A stretch of DNA of 21,067 nt. It comes from Janthinobacterium sp. GTDB taxonomy: Bacteria; Pseudomonadota; Gammaproteobacteria; Burkholderiales; Burkholderiaceae_D. Numbering within the stretch: the stretch's first letter is position 1; each line of letters begins with the position of its first letter. The notes under the pieces are model-generated. The model had not been told where the DNA came from. It saw only the letters and a program-made list of their open reading frames with translations, and did not search any database. Positions 14,550 through 21,067 of the stretch are shown one piece after another. The translations under genes were made by a program, and so were the position numbers. The DNA is taken from contig DMYQ01000078.1 in assembly GCA_003482555.1 (NCBI GenBank), forward strand, positions 21,187-42,253, in the 5' to 3' direction.

Positions 14550-15943
14550 AACATAAAGTCAAAAACATTCATTTCGTCGGCATCGGCGGCAGCGGCATGA
14601 GCGGCATCGCCGAAGTGCTGCTCAACCTCGGCTATTGCGTCTCGGGTTCCGACCTGGGCAGCAGCGCCGCCACCCAGCGCCTGCAAAGCCTGGGCGCCAC
14701 GGTCGCCCTGGGCCACGCGGCCGAGAACGTGGGCCAGGCCGACGCCGTCGTCACCTCGGGCGCGGTGCCCCTGGATAATCCGGAAGTCGCGCAAGCGCGC
14801 GCCCGCAAGATCCCGGTGGTGCCGCGCGCCGTCATGCTGGGCGAACTGATGCGCCTCAAGCGCGGCATCGCCATCGCCGGCACGCACGGCAAGACCACCA
14901 CCACCAGCCTGGTGGCGTCGGTGCTGGCGCAGGGCGGCATGGACCCCACCTTCGTCATCGGCGGGCGCCTGACCAGCGCCGGCGCGAACGCCAAATTGGG
15001 CGCGGGCGATTACCTGGTGGCGGAAGCGGACGAATCGGACGCTTCCTTCCTGAACCTGTCGCCGATGATCGAGGTGATCACCAACATCGACGCCGACCAC
15101 ATGGATACCTACGAGCACGACTTCGAAAAGCTCAAGCAAGCCTTCGTCCAGTTCACCCAGCGCCTGCCCTTCTACGGCCGCGCCATGCTGTGCATCGACG
15201 ACCCGCACGTGCGCGACATCATCCCCATGATTTCGAAGCCGATCACCACCTACGGCTTCCACCTGGACGCCGACGTGCGCGCCGTGAACGCGCGCGCGCT
15301 CGGCCTGCAGATGCATTTCAGCGTGATCCAGGAAGGCTATCCCGACCTCGACGTGGTGCTCAACCAGCCCGGTATGCACAATGTGCAAAACGCCTGTTCG
15401 GCGATCGCCATCGCGCGTGAAATCGGCATCGCCGACACGGCCACCCAGCAGGGCCTGGCCGAATTCGCCGGCGTCGGGCGCCGCTTCACCCGCTACGGCG
15501 AAGTCGCCATCGCGGCCGGCGGCAGCTTTTCGCTGGTCGACGATTTCGGCCACCACCCGGTCGAAATCGACGTCACGGTGGCGGCCGCGCGCGCCGCCTA
15601 TCCGGGCCGGCGCCTGGTGCTGGCCTTCCAGCCGCACCGCTACAGCCGCACCCGCGACCTGTTCGAGGACTTCGTCAAGGTGCTCGGCGGCGTCGACACG
15701 CTGCTGCTGGCCGAAGTCTACGCCGCCGGCGAAGCGCCCATCGTGGCGGCCGACGGGCGCGCCCTGGCGCACGCCTTGCGCGCGCGCGGCAAGGTCGAAC
15801 CGATCTTCGTCGAGAACATGGGCGACATGCCCGACACCATCATGAGTGTGGTGCGCGACGGTGACGTCGTCGTCACCATGGGCGCCGGTTCCATCAGCGG
15901 CGTACCGAACAAACTGACCGGTTATGCAAAGGCTTTGACATGA
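14546..15943 (+). CDS. murC: UDP-N-acetylmuramate:L-alanine ligase
   Basis: MurC starts the peptide stem by adding L-alanine to UDP-MurNAc. The 465-residue product has the N-terminal UDP-binding GIGGSGMSGIAE (12-23), the P-loop GTHGKTTTTS (112-121), EADESDASF (160-168), NIDADHMDTY (180-189), GMHNVQNA (276-283) and DDFGHHP (332-338), all typical of MurC. The start is GTG 14546: an in-frame TAG at 14528 rules out any upstream start, and the next internal methionine would cut into the nucleotide-binding loop. GAGA (14534-14537) is the only ribosome-binding-like element. The stop overlaps ddl by 4 nt. Confidence 0.97.
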   Translation: MKHKVKNIHFVGIGGSGMSGIAEVLLNLGYCVSGSDLGSSAATQRLQSLGATVALGHAAENVGQADAVVTSGAVPLDNPEVAQARARKIPVVPRAVMLGELMRLKRGIAIAGTHGKTTTTSLVASVLAQGGMDPTFVIGGRLTSAGANAKLGAGDYLVAEADESDASFLNLSPMIEVITNIDADHMDTYEHDFEKLKQAFVQFTQRLPFYGRAMLCIDDPHVRDIIPMISKPITTYGFHLDADVRAVNARALGLQMHFSVIQEGYPDLDVVLNQPGMHNVQNACSAIAIAREIGIADTATQQGLAEFAGVGRRFTRYGEVAIAAGGSFSLVDDFGHHPVEIDVTVAAARAAYPGRRLVLAFQPHRYSRTRDLFEDFVKVLGGVDTLLLAEVYAAGEAPIVAADGRALAHALRARGKVEPIFVENMGDMPDTIMSVVRDGDVVVTMGAGSISGVPNKLTGYAKALT

Positions 15944-16908
15944 ACACGACTTCCAACATCGACGTGAAATCCTTCGGCAAGGTCGGCGTGCTTTTCGGCG
16001 GCCGTTCGGCCGAGCGCGAAGTGTCGCTGATGTCCGGCAGCGGCGTGCTGGCGGCCCTGCGCAGCCGCGGTGTCGACGCCCACCCCTTCGATCCGGGGCA
16101 GCGCAGCCTGGCCGAACTGGCGGCGGAAAAATTCGACCGCGTCTTCGTCGCCCTGCACGGCCGCTTCGGCGAAGACGGCAGCATGCAGGGCGCGCTCGAG
16201 CAGCTCGGCATTCCCTACACCGGCAGCGGCGTGATGGCTTGCGCGCTCGGCATGGACAAGGTTTACACCAAGTTGATCTGGCTGATGAAGGGTTTGCCGA
16301 CGCCGAAATACGCGGTGCTGGACGGGGCTTCCGACCTCGACCTGGTGGCGGCCGAACTGGGCTTGCCGCTCATCGTCAAGCCGCCGCACGAGGGCTCGAC
16401 CATCGGCATCACCAAGGTCGGCGAGGCGTCCGCCTTCCGCGCCGCGTACGACATCGCCGCCGGCCTGGACGATTCGGTGATGGCCGAGGAATTCATCACG
16501 GGCCGGGAATTCACCGTCGCCGTGCTCGGTCAGGGCGCGTCGGCGCGGGCCTTGCCGGTGGTGGAGATCGTGGCCCCGGCCGGCAACTACGATTATCAAA
16601 ACAAGTACTTCACCGACGACACCCGGTATTTTTGCCCGGCCGTCCTGGACCCGGCCACCAGCGCCGAGATGGAGCGCATCGCGCTGGCCGCCTACCGCGC
16701 CATCGGCTGCGAGGGCTGGGGCCGCGTCGACGTGCTGTTGCGGGCCTCCGACAACAAGCAGTTCCTGCTGGAGGTGAACACCTCGCCCGGCATGACCGGT
16801 CACTCGCTGGTGCCGATGGCGGCGCGCGCGGTGGGCCTGGCTTATGAAGACCTGTGCGTGGAAATCCTGGCGTCGGCGTCTCTGAAGATGAGCAAAGGGC
16901 GGGGCTGA
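15940..16908 (+). CDS. ddl: D-alanine--D-alanine ligase
   Basis: This ATP-grasp enzyme makes the D-Ala-D-Ala dipeptide used by MurF. The 322-residue product has LFGGRSAEREVSLMSG (18-33), HGRFGEDG (73-80), YTGSGV (93-98), the ATP-binding KPPHEGSTIGITKV (147-160), KYFTDDTRY (222-230) with the active-site tyrosine typical of dipeptide (not depsipeptide) ligases, and EVNTSPGMTGHSLVP (278-292). Placement between murC and ftsQ identifies it as the DdlB-type copy. The tyrosine and overall pattern match vancomycin-sensitive ligases rather than VanA-type D-Ala-D-Lac ligases. It overlaps murC by 4 nt, and ftsQ starts 4 nt after its stop. Confidence 0.96.
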   Translation: MNTTSNIDVKSFGKVGVLFGGRSAEREVSLMSGSGVLAALRSRGVDAHPFDPGQRSLAELAAEKFDRVFVALHGRFGEDGSMQGALEQLGIPYTGSGVMACALGMDKVYTKLIWLMKGLPTPKYAVLDGASDLDLVAAELGLPLIVKPPHEGSTIGITKVGEASAFRAAYDIAAGLDDSVMAEEFITGREFTVAVLGQGASARALPVVEIVAPAGNYDYQNKYFTDDTRYFCPAVLDPATSAEMERIALAAYRAIGCEGWGRVDVLLRASDNKQFLLEVNTSPGMTGHSLVPMAARAVGLAYEDLCVEILASASLKMSKGRG

Positions 16909-16912
16909 CACG

Positions 16913-17731
16913 ATGTGGCAAGACGCTAAAAGCCTGAACGCGAGCGCCAACGGCATCTTTGCCCTGGTGCTGATCGTGTGCCTGGCGGCGGGCGTCTGGT
17001 GGGTCGCGCAGCGGCCCATGTTCACCCTGCGCGTGATCCGCATCGAGAGCCTGGAGCAGACCGAATTGAAGCATGTGAACACGGTGACGCTACGCAGCGG
17101 CACCCTGGGCCGCATCAAGGGGAATTTTTTCACGGCCAACCTGGATACGGTGCGCCTGGCGTTCGAGTCGGCGCCCTGGGTGCGCCGCGCCACCGTGCGG
17201 CGCGAGTGGCCGAACCAGTTGATCGTGGCGATCGAAGAGCACGAGGCGCTCGGCACCTGGGGCGAGGACGGTCGCCTGCTGTCGGTCAAGGGCGACGTCT
17301 TCACGGCGAACCTGGCCGAGGCGGAAGAAGACCACGCGCTGCCCGAGTTTTCCGGACCGGAAGGCAGCGAGAAGGAAGTGCTGGCCCGCTTCGGCGAATT
17401 GCGCGGCTGGTTCGCGCCGCTCAAGCTGGTGCCGGAAGCACTGTCCCTGTCGAGCCGTTACGCCTGGACGGTAAAGCTCGACAACGGCATGAGCGTGGCC
17501 CTGGGCCGCGAGCAGAGCCGGACCACATTGAAGGAAAGGGTGGATCGACTGACCTCGATTTATCCGCAGTTGCTCAGTCGCCTGCAAAATATCGACACCA
17601 TCGATATGCGCTATCCGAACGGCCTGGCCCTGAGTTCGTCGGGGCTGGTGATTCCGGCCGATGGACAGAAGCCGGCGCCGGCGGCAAGAAGAAAACCGAA
17701 TAATTTAAAGCCAATCCGCAAGCACACATAG
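16913..17731 (+). CDS. ftsQ: Cell division protein FtsQ
   Basis: FtsQ is a bitopic membrane protein that scaffolds the FtsQ-FtsB-FtsL complex and links early and late divisome proteins. The 272-residue product has a cytoplasmic N-terminus of about 13 residues, one membrane segment (about 14-32), a POTRA domain (about 36-107, starting FTLRVIRIES and ending in VRREWPNQLIVAIEEHEA), and a periplasmic beta domain (about 110-250) containing GTWGEDGRLLSVKGDVF and IDMRYPNGLAL. A basic tail (RRKPNNLKPIRKHT) follows. Length and domain order match E. coli FtsQ (276). It begins 4 nt after ddl and ends 12 nt before ftsA. Confidence 0.95.
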   Translation: MWQDAKSLNASANGIFALVLIVCLAAGVWWVAQRPMFTLRVIRIESLEQTELKHVNTVTLRSGTLGRIKGNFFTANLDTVRLAFESAPWVRRATVRREWPNQLIVAIEEHEALGTWGEDGRLLSVKGDVFTANLAEAEEDHALPEFSGPEGSEKEVLARFGELRGWFAPLKLVPEALSLSSRYAWTVKLDNGMSVALGREQSRTTLKERVDRLTSIYPQLLSRLQNIDTIDMRYPNGLALSSSGLVIPADGQKPAPAARRKPNNLKPIRKHT

Positions 17732-17743
17732 TAGGCGACAGAA

Positions 17744-18976
17744 ATGACAAAAGACGCGAAAAACCTGATCGTCGGACTCGACATCGGCACCTCGAAGGTG
17801 GTGGCGGTCGTGGCCGAGGTGATGCCCGACGGGCGCCACGAAGTGATCGGGCTGGGTCAGCACGAATCAAAGGGATTGAAGAAGGGCGTCGTCGTGAATA
17901 TCGAGGCGACCGTCGAGTCGATCCAGCGCGCGCTCGAAGAAGCCGAGCTGATGGCCGACTGCAAGATCCGCAATGTCTACGCCGGCATCGCCGGCAGCCA
18001 TATCCGCAGCTTCAATTCGAGCGGCATGGTGGCCATCAAGGACAAGGAAGTGACGGCCACCGACGTGGCGCGCGTCATCGAGACGGCGAAGGCGGTTAAT
18101 ATTCCGACCGACCAGCAGTTATTGCACACGGTGCCGCAGGAATTCATCGTCGACAGCCAGGAAGACGTGCGCGAGCCGATCGGCATGAGCGGCATCCGCC
18201 TGGAGGTCAAGGTGCACATCGTCACCGGCGCCGTGTCGGCGGTGCAGAACATCGTCAAGTGCGTGCGCCGCTGCGGCCTGGAAGTGTCGGACCTGATCTT
18301 GCAGCCGATGGCCTCGGCCGACGCGGTGCTGACCGCCGACGAAAAAGAGCTGGGCGTGGTCTTGATCGACATCGGCGGCGGCACCACCGACGTGGCGGTG
18401 TTTTCGGACGGCGCCATCCGCCACACGGCGGTGATCCCGATCGCCGGCGACCAGATCACCAACGATATCGCGATGGCGCTGCGCACGCCGACTTCGGAAG
18501 CCGAAGAGATCAAGATCCGCTATGGGGTGGCCAAGCAGGTGCTGGCCGATCCGGGCGAGTCGCTGGAAGTGCCGGGCCTGGGCGACCGCGGACCGCGCAA
18601 TCTGTCCCGCCAGGCGCTGGCGGCGGTGATCGAGCCGCGGGTGGAGGAATTGTTCGCGATGGTGCACCAGGTGGTGCGCGAATCGGGTTACGAGGGCGTG
18701 CTGTCGTCGGGCATCGTGCTCACGGGCGGCACCTCGATCATGCCCGGCATGGTGGAAATGGCGGAGGATATCTTCCTCAAGCCGGCCCGTCTGGGCACGC
18801 CGGATTACCGCGGCCAGCTGGCCGACGTGGTGCGCAGTCCGCGCTACGCGACGGTGCTGGGACTGCTGCTGGAAGCGAAAAAACAATACCTGCGCGGGCA
18901 CATCGTGACGCGTCAGGACGGGTCGGTGAAAGCGGTCTGGCAGCGCATGAAGGAATGGTTTTTGGGGAATTTTTAA
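17744..18976 (+). CDS. ftsA: Cell division protein FtsA
   Basis: FtsA is the actin-like ATPase that tethers FtsZ filaments to the membrane and recruits later divisome proteins. The 410-residue product has the actin-fold phosphate motifs GLDIGTSKVV (11-20) and DIGGGTTDVAVF (209-220), the SHS2/1C insertion (about 85-165), and the adenosine-contacting LTGGTS (327-331 region). The last 15 residues (VKAVWQRMKEWFLGNF region) form the amphipathic membrane-targeting helix. Length matches E. coli FtsA (420). The ATG at 17744 is preceded by a weak AGG (17733-17735). It is followed by 143 nt of non-coding sequence before ftsZ, the largest gap inside the cluster. Confidence 0.97.
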   Translation: MTKDAKNLIVGLDIGTSKVVAVVAEVMPDGRHEVIGLGQHESKGLKKGVVVNIEATVESIQRALEEAELMADCKIRNVYAGIAGSHIRSFNSSGMVAIKDKEVTATDVARVIETAKAVNIPTDQQLLHTVPQEFIVDSQEDVREPIGMSGIRLEVKVHIVTGAVSAVQNIVKCVRRCGLEVSDLILQPMASADAVLTADEKELGVVLIDIGGGTTDVAVFSDGAIRHTAVIPIAGDQITNDIAMALRTPTSEAEEIKIRYGVAKQVLADPGESLEVPGLGDRGPRNLSRQALAAVIEPRVEELFAMVHQVVRESGYEGVLSSGIVLTGGTSIMPGMVEMAEDIFLKPARLGTPDYRGQLADVVRSPRYATVLGLLLEAKKQYLRGHIVTRQDGSVKAVWQRMKEWFLGNF

Positions 18977-19119
18977 GGCCGCGTTTTGACGGTCTGGCAG
19001 CACGATTTGAACACACATACTTACTCGTTTTTTAAACTTTAACAGCAGTTTTCAATCCCCAGTTCTTCTAACTATATGAGGATTGGCGCTTGGAAACCGC
19101 ATTCTGACAGGAGCACATC
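18977..19119 (+). promoter_or_regulatory. ftsA-ftsZ spacer with possible ftsZ promoter
   Basis: This 143-nt spacer is AT-rich relative to its flanks. A possible promoter is TTGAAC (19007-19012, 4 of 6) with TTTAAA (19031-19036, 4 of 6), spaced 18 bp, giving a leader of about 75 nt. A separate ftsZ promoter would make sense because FtsZ is needed in much larger amounts than the upstream products. The ribosome-binding site CAGGAG (19108-19113) lies 6 nt before the ftsZ ATG and is the strongest in the cluster. The promoter itself is a weak prediction. Confidence 0.3.
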
Positions 19120-20331
19120 ATGGAGTTCGATATGGTCGATAACGCAGCTTTAGGCACGGTCATCAAGGTCGTCGGCGTCGGCGGAGCAGGTGGCAACGCG
19201 GTACAGCACATGATCAACAAGGGCATGGTCGGCGTGGAATTCATCGCCGCCAACACGGACGCGCAGGCGCTGTCGACTTCGAGAGCCGACAACATCATCC
19301 AGATCGGCGAGACCGGCCTGGGCGCGGGAATGAAGCCGCAAGTGGGCCGTCAACTGGCCGAGGAATCGCGGGCCCGCATCGAAGACGCCTTGCGCGGCGC
19401 GCACATGGTCTTCATCGCGGCCGGCATGGGTGGCGGTACCGGCACGGGCGCGGCGCCCATCGTCGCGGAAATCGCCAAGTCGCTGGGCGCGCTGACGGTG
19501 GCCGTGGTGTCGAAGCCGTTTTCCTACGAAGGCCAGAAGTGCATGGACATCGCCGACGAAGGTCTGGAGCAGTTGTCCCTGCACGTCGATTCCCTGATCA
19601 TCATCCTGAATGAAAAACTGGAAGAGATCTACGAAGATGAAAGCATGCTGGAGTGGATGCAGCACGCCGACGATGTGCTCAACAACGCGGTTGCCGGTAT
19701 CGCCGAGATCATCAACGTGCCGGGCCATATCAACGTCGACTTCAACGACGTGAAAACCATCATGGGCGAGCAGGGCAAGGCCATGATGGGCACCGCCACC
19801 GCTTCCGGCGTGGACCGGGCCCGCATCGCCGCCGAGCAGGCCGTGGCCTCGCCGCTGCTGGACGGCATCGACCTTTCCGGCGCGCGCGGCGTGCTGGTCA
19901 ACGTCACGGCCAGCCGTGGCTTGAAAGGTAAGGAAATCAAGGAAGTCATGGCCGCCGTGCGCGCGTTTGCCGCGCCGGACGCCTCGATCGCCCAGGGTAT
20001 CGCTTACGACGACAGCATGGGCGACGATATCCGCGTCACCGTGGTGGCGACGGGCCTGGGTCGCGCCAAGAAGGCGATCCAGCTGGTGCCGCAGCAAATG
20101 CTGCGCACCGGTACCCACAATGGCCCCTTGACGCCGTCGGCGTCGATGGGCGGCGGCCTGGGTGGCGGCAGCGTCTCGGTCGGCATGTCGGTGCCGGCGC
20201 AAGCCTTCGACGGCATGAAGGCGCCGGCCGTATGGCGTCGCGAATCCGCGTCCGAGCAAGTGCGGGCGATGGAAAAGAATGGCATGGAAACCTACGATAT
20301 CCCGGCTTTCCTGCGCAAGCAGGCGGACTGA
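19120..20331 (+). CDS. ftsZ: Cell division protein FtsZ
   Basis: FtsZ is the tubulin-like GTPase that polymerises into the Z ring at midcell. The 403-residue product has the N-terminal GTPase domain with GGAGGNAVQHM (21-31), NTDAQAL (45-51) and the tubulin signature GGGTGTG (104-110). The T7 synergy loop is NVDFNDV (204-210), with catalytic acids D206 and D209. The C-terminal domain runs to about 320 (RVTVVATGLG). A linker of about 65 residues follows, rich in Gly, Ser and Met near 342-362. The conserved tail ETYDIPAFLRKQAD (390-403) binds FtsA, ZipA-like proteins and MinC. The start is set by the strong CAGGAG site. It ends the dcw cluster. Confidence 0.97.
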   Translation: MEFDMVDNAALGTVIKVVGVGGAGGNAVQHMINKGMVGVEFIAANTDAQALSTSRADNIIQIGETGLGAGMKPQVGRQLAEESRARIEDALRGAHMVFIAAGMGGGTGTGAAPIVAEIAKSLGALTVAVVSKPFSYEGQKCMDIADEGLEQLSLHVDSLIIILNEKLEEIYEDESMLEWMQHADDVLNNAVAGIAEIINVPGHINVDFNDVKTIMGEQGKAMMGTATASGVDRARIAAEQAVASPLLDGIDLSGARGVLVNVTASRGLKGKEIKEVMAAVRAFAAPDASIAQGIAYDDSMGDDIRVTVVATGLGRAKKAIQLVPQQMLRTGTHNGPLTPSASMGGGLGGGSVSVGMSVPAQAFDGMKAPAVWRRESASEQVRAMEKNGMETYDIPAFLRKQAD

Positions 20332-20343
20332 GGATTCCAGCCG

Positions 20344-20372
20344 GGGCGCCGCGGCCAGCTTGGCCGGCGCCC
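20344..20372 (+). repeat. GC-rich hairpin after ftsZ
   Basis: Arms at 20344-20357 and 20361-20372 pair (GGGCGCC with GCGCCC, GGCCA with TGGCC) around a 3-nt loop, with a 2-nt bulge on the left arm. No T-tract follows, so it is unlikely to be the terminator itself. It may protect the ftsZ mRNA 3' end. The real terminator lies 45 nt downstream. Confidence 0.45.
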
Positions 20373-20416
20373 TGCAGGAACGAAAAGAGTCAGGCATACT
20401 ACTGCTTGCCTGGAGA

Positions 20417-20441
20417 TGCCGCGCCCAGCGCGGCATTTTTT
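20417..20441 (+). terminator. Intrinsic terminator of the dcw cluster
   Basis: A perfect 8-bp stem (TGCCGCGC at 20417-20424 with GCGCGGCA at 20428-20435), a 3-nt loop CCA, and six T residues (20436-20441) form a textbook rho-independent terminator 86 nt after the ftsZ stop. It separates the dcw transcript from the peroxiredoxin gene. Confidence 0.85.
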
Positions 20442-20493
20442 ATGCGGCTTCGCCCTGTGCGGCGGCATTCGCGCCGCGCGCCGCGAAGCGCCG

Positions 20494-20509
20494 CGAATAT
20501 CCGAATATC
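20494..20509. repeat. Short tandem repeat before the peroxiredoxin gene
   Basis: CGAATATC is repeated head to tail at 20494-20501 and 20502-20509, about 26 nt before the start codon at 20536. ATTCGCG (20467-20473) pairs with CGCGAAT (20492-20498), so part of the first copy can also join a hairpin. No clear -35/-10 pair is visible in 20442-20535. These elements may be part of the promoter or the 5' leader of the next gene. Confidence 0.35.
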
Positions 20510-20535
20510 CATCAATCATCATCAAGGAGACACAC

Positions 20536-21042
20536 ATGACCATTAAAATCGGCGATACCCTGCCAGAAGGCACCCTGTCCGAATTCATCGAATCGGAAAC
20601 CGAAGGCTGCGCCCTGGGCCCGAACACGTTCAAGGTGGAAGATCTGGTCAAGGGCAAGAAGATCGCCATCTTCGGCTTGCCGGGCGCCTACACCCCGACT
20701 TGCTCGGCGCAACACGTGCCCGGTTACGTCAAGCACGCCGCGGACTTGAAAGCCAAGGGCGTCGATGAAATCTGGTGCATCTCGGTCAACGACGCCTTCG
20801 TGATGGGCGCCTGGGGCCGCGATCAAAAAGCCACCGGCATCGTGCGCATGATGGCCGACGGCAACGCCGCCTACAGCAAACTGCTGGGCCTGGACGCCGA
20901 CTTCAGCAAGTTCGGCATGGGCACGCGCTCGCAGCGTTACTCGCTGCTGGTCGACAACGGTGTCGTCACGCAACTGAACGTCGAGCAGGGCGGCAAGTTT
21001 GAAGTGTCGAACGCGGAAACCTTGCTGGGCCAACTGGCGTAA
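20536..21042 (+). CDS. Peroxiredoxin, Prx5/redoxin type
   Basis: This thiol peroxidase reduces hydrogen peroxide and alkyl hydroperoxides, probably in the cytoplasm because no signal peptide is seen. The 168-residue product has the active-site pattern PGAYTPTC (49-56) with peroxidatic C56 and T53, and R131 in GTRSQRY completes the catalytic triad. A second cysteine (C81, in WCISVND) and C25 are present; the C81 position matches other Prx5-type enzymes that rely on glutathione/glutaredoxin or an external thiol, which is an inference here. I chose ATG 20536 because AAGGAG (20524-20529) lies 6 nt upstream; the longer frame from 20416 would run through the terminator stem. In related Burkholderiales such a gene commonly lies between ftsZ and lpxC, which would be just beyond this window. 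Confidence 0.93.
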   Translation: MTIKIGDTLPEGTLSEFIESETEGCALGPNTFKVEDLVKGKKIAIFGLPGAYTPTCSAQHVPGYVKHAADLKAKGVDEIWCISVNDAFVMGAWGRDQKATGIVRMMADGNAAYSKLLGLDADFSKFGMGTRSQRYSLLVDNGVVTQLNVEQGGKFEVSNAETLLGQLA

Positions 21043-21067
21043 GTTGCCGCGGTATTGGCAATGAATA

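Noticed and set aside
20416..20535. 40-residue N-terminal extension of the peroxiredoxin
   Set aside because: It would translate through the ftsZ terminator stem and lacks a ribosome-binding site. AAGGAG directly supports the start at 20536.
1..21067. Mobile element, prophage, CRISPR, toxin-antitoxin or defence system
   Set aside because: No transposase, integrase, repeat-spacer array or defence gene is visible. The cluster is collinear with the canonical dcw order and shows no insertion.

Overview
The window is chromosomal DNA from a high-GC betaproteobacterium, most likely order Burkholderiales and probably Oxalobacteraceae (Janthinobacterium, Massilia or Duganella type). I infer this from the gene order, the strong G/C preference at third codon positions, the class A RNase P RNA, and the FtsZ tail ending in DIPAFLRKQAD. 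No database search was possible, so the genus is a guess.

Layout. Positions 162-1865 (minus strand) hold a stand-alone thiamine-diphosphate enzyme of the acetolactate-synthase-like family. Diverging from it is rnpB (2033-2382), the RNA of RNase P, with its own promoter and a hairpin terminator. A gap of about 770 bases follows (2383-3151). It is AT-rich compared with the rest and carries palindromes, a minus-strand terminator, a possible divergent promoter, and the promoter plus MraZ operator of the next operon.

Positions 3152-20331 hold a complete division and cell wall (dcw) cluster, all on the plus strand, in the canonical order mraZ, rsmH, ftsL, ftsI, murE, murF, mraY, murD, ftsW, murG, murC, ddl, ftsQ, ftsA, ftsZ. 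MurC, MurD, MurE and MurF build the UDP-MurNAc-pentapeptide, using D-Ala-D-Ala made by Ddl. MraY and MurG turn it into lipid II. FtsW and FtsI polymerise and cross-link septal peptidoglycan. FtsL and FtsQ connect these enzymes to the cytoplasmic FtsA/FtsZ ring. Most junctions overlap by 1 or 4 nt, which implies tight translational coupling. A perfect intrinsic terminator (20417-20441) closes the cluster. A Prx5-type peroxiredoxin gene (20536-21042) follows as a separate unit.

I found no CRISPR array, transposon, prophage, tRNA or clearly new multi-gene system. The most interesting signals are small. (a) A 17-bp tandem duplication between mraY and murD creates two five-codon ORFs in a chain of TAATG stop-start overlaps, and a separate five-codon ORF bridges murG and murC. 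(b) Four GTG boxes at exactly 10-bp spacing sit across the mraZ promoter. (c) A possible minus-strand transcript is bounded by a divergent promoter and a good terminator. (d) A patch of about 105 bp with foreign-looking codon use lies inside rsmH. (e) MurG has VNAD where the usual HEQN motif should be.
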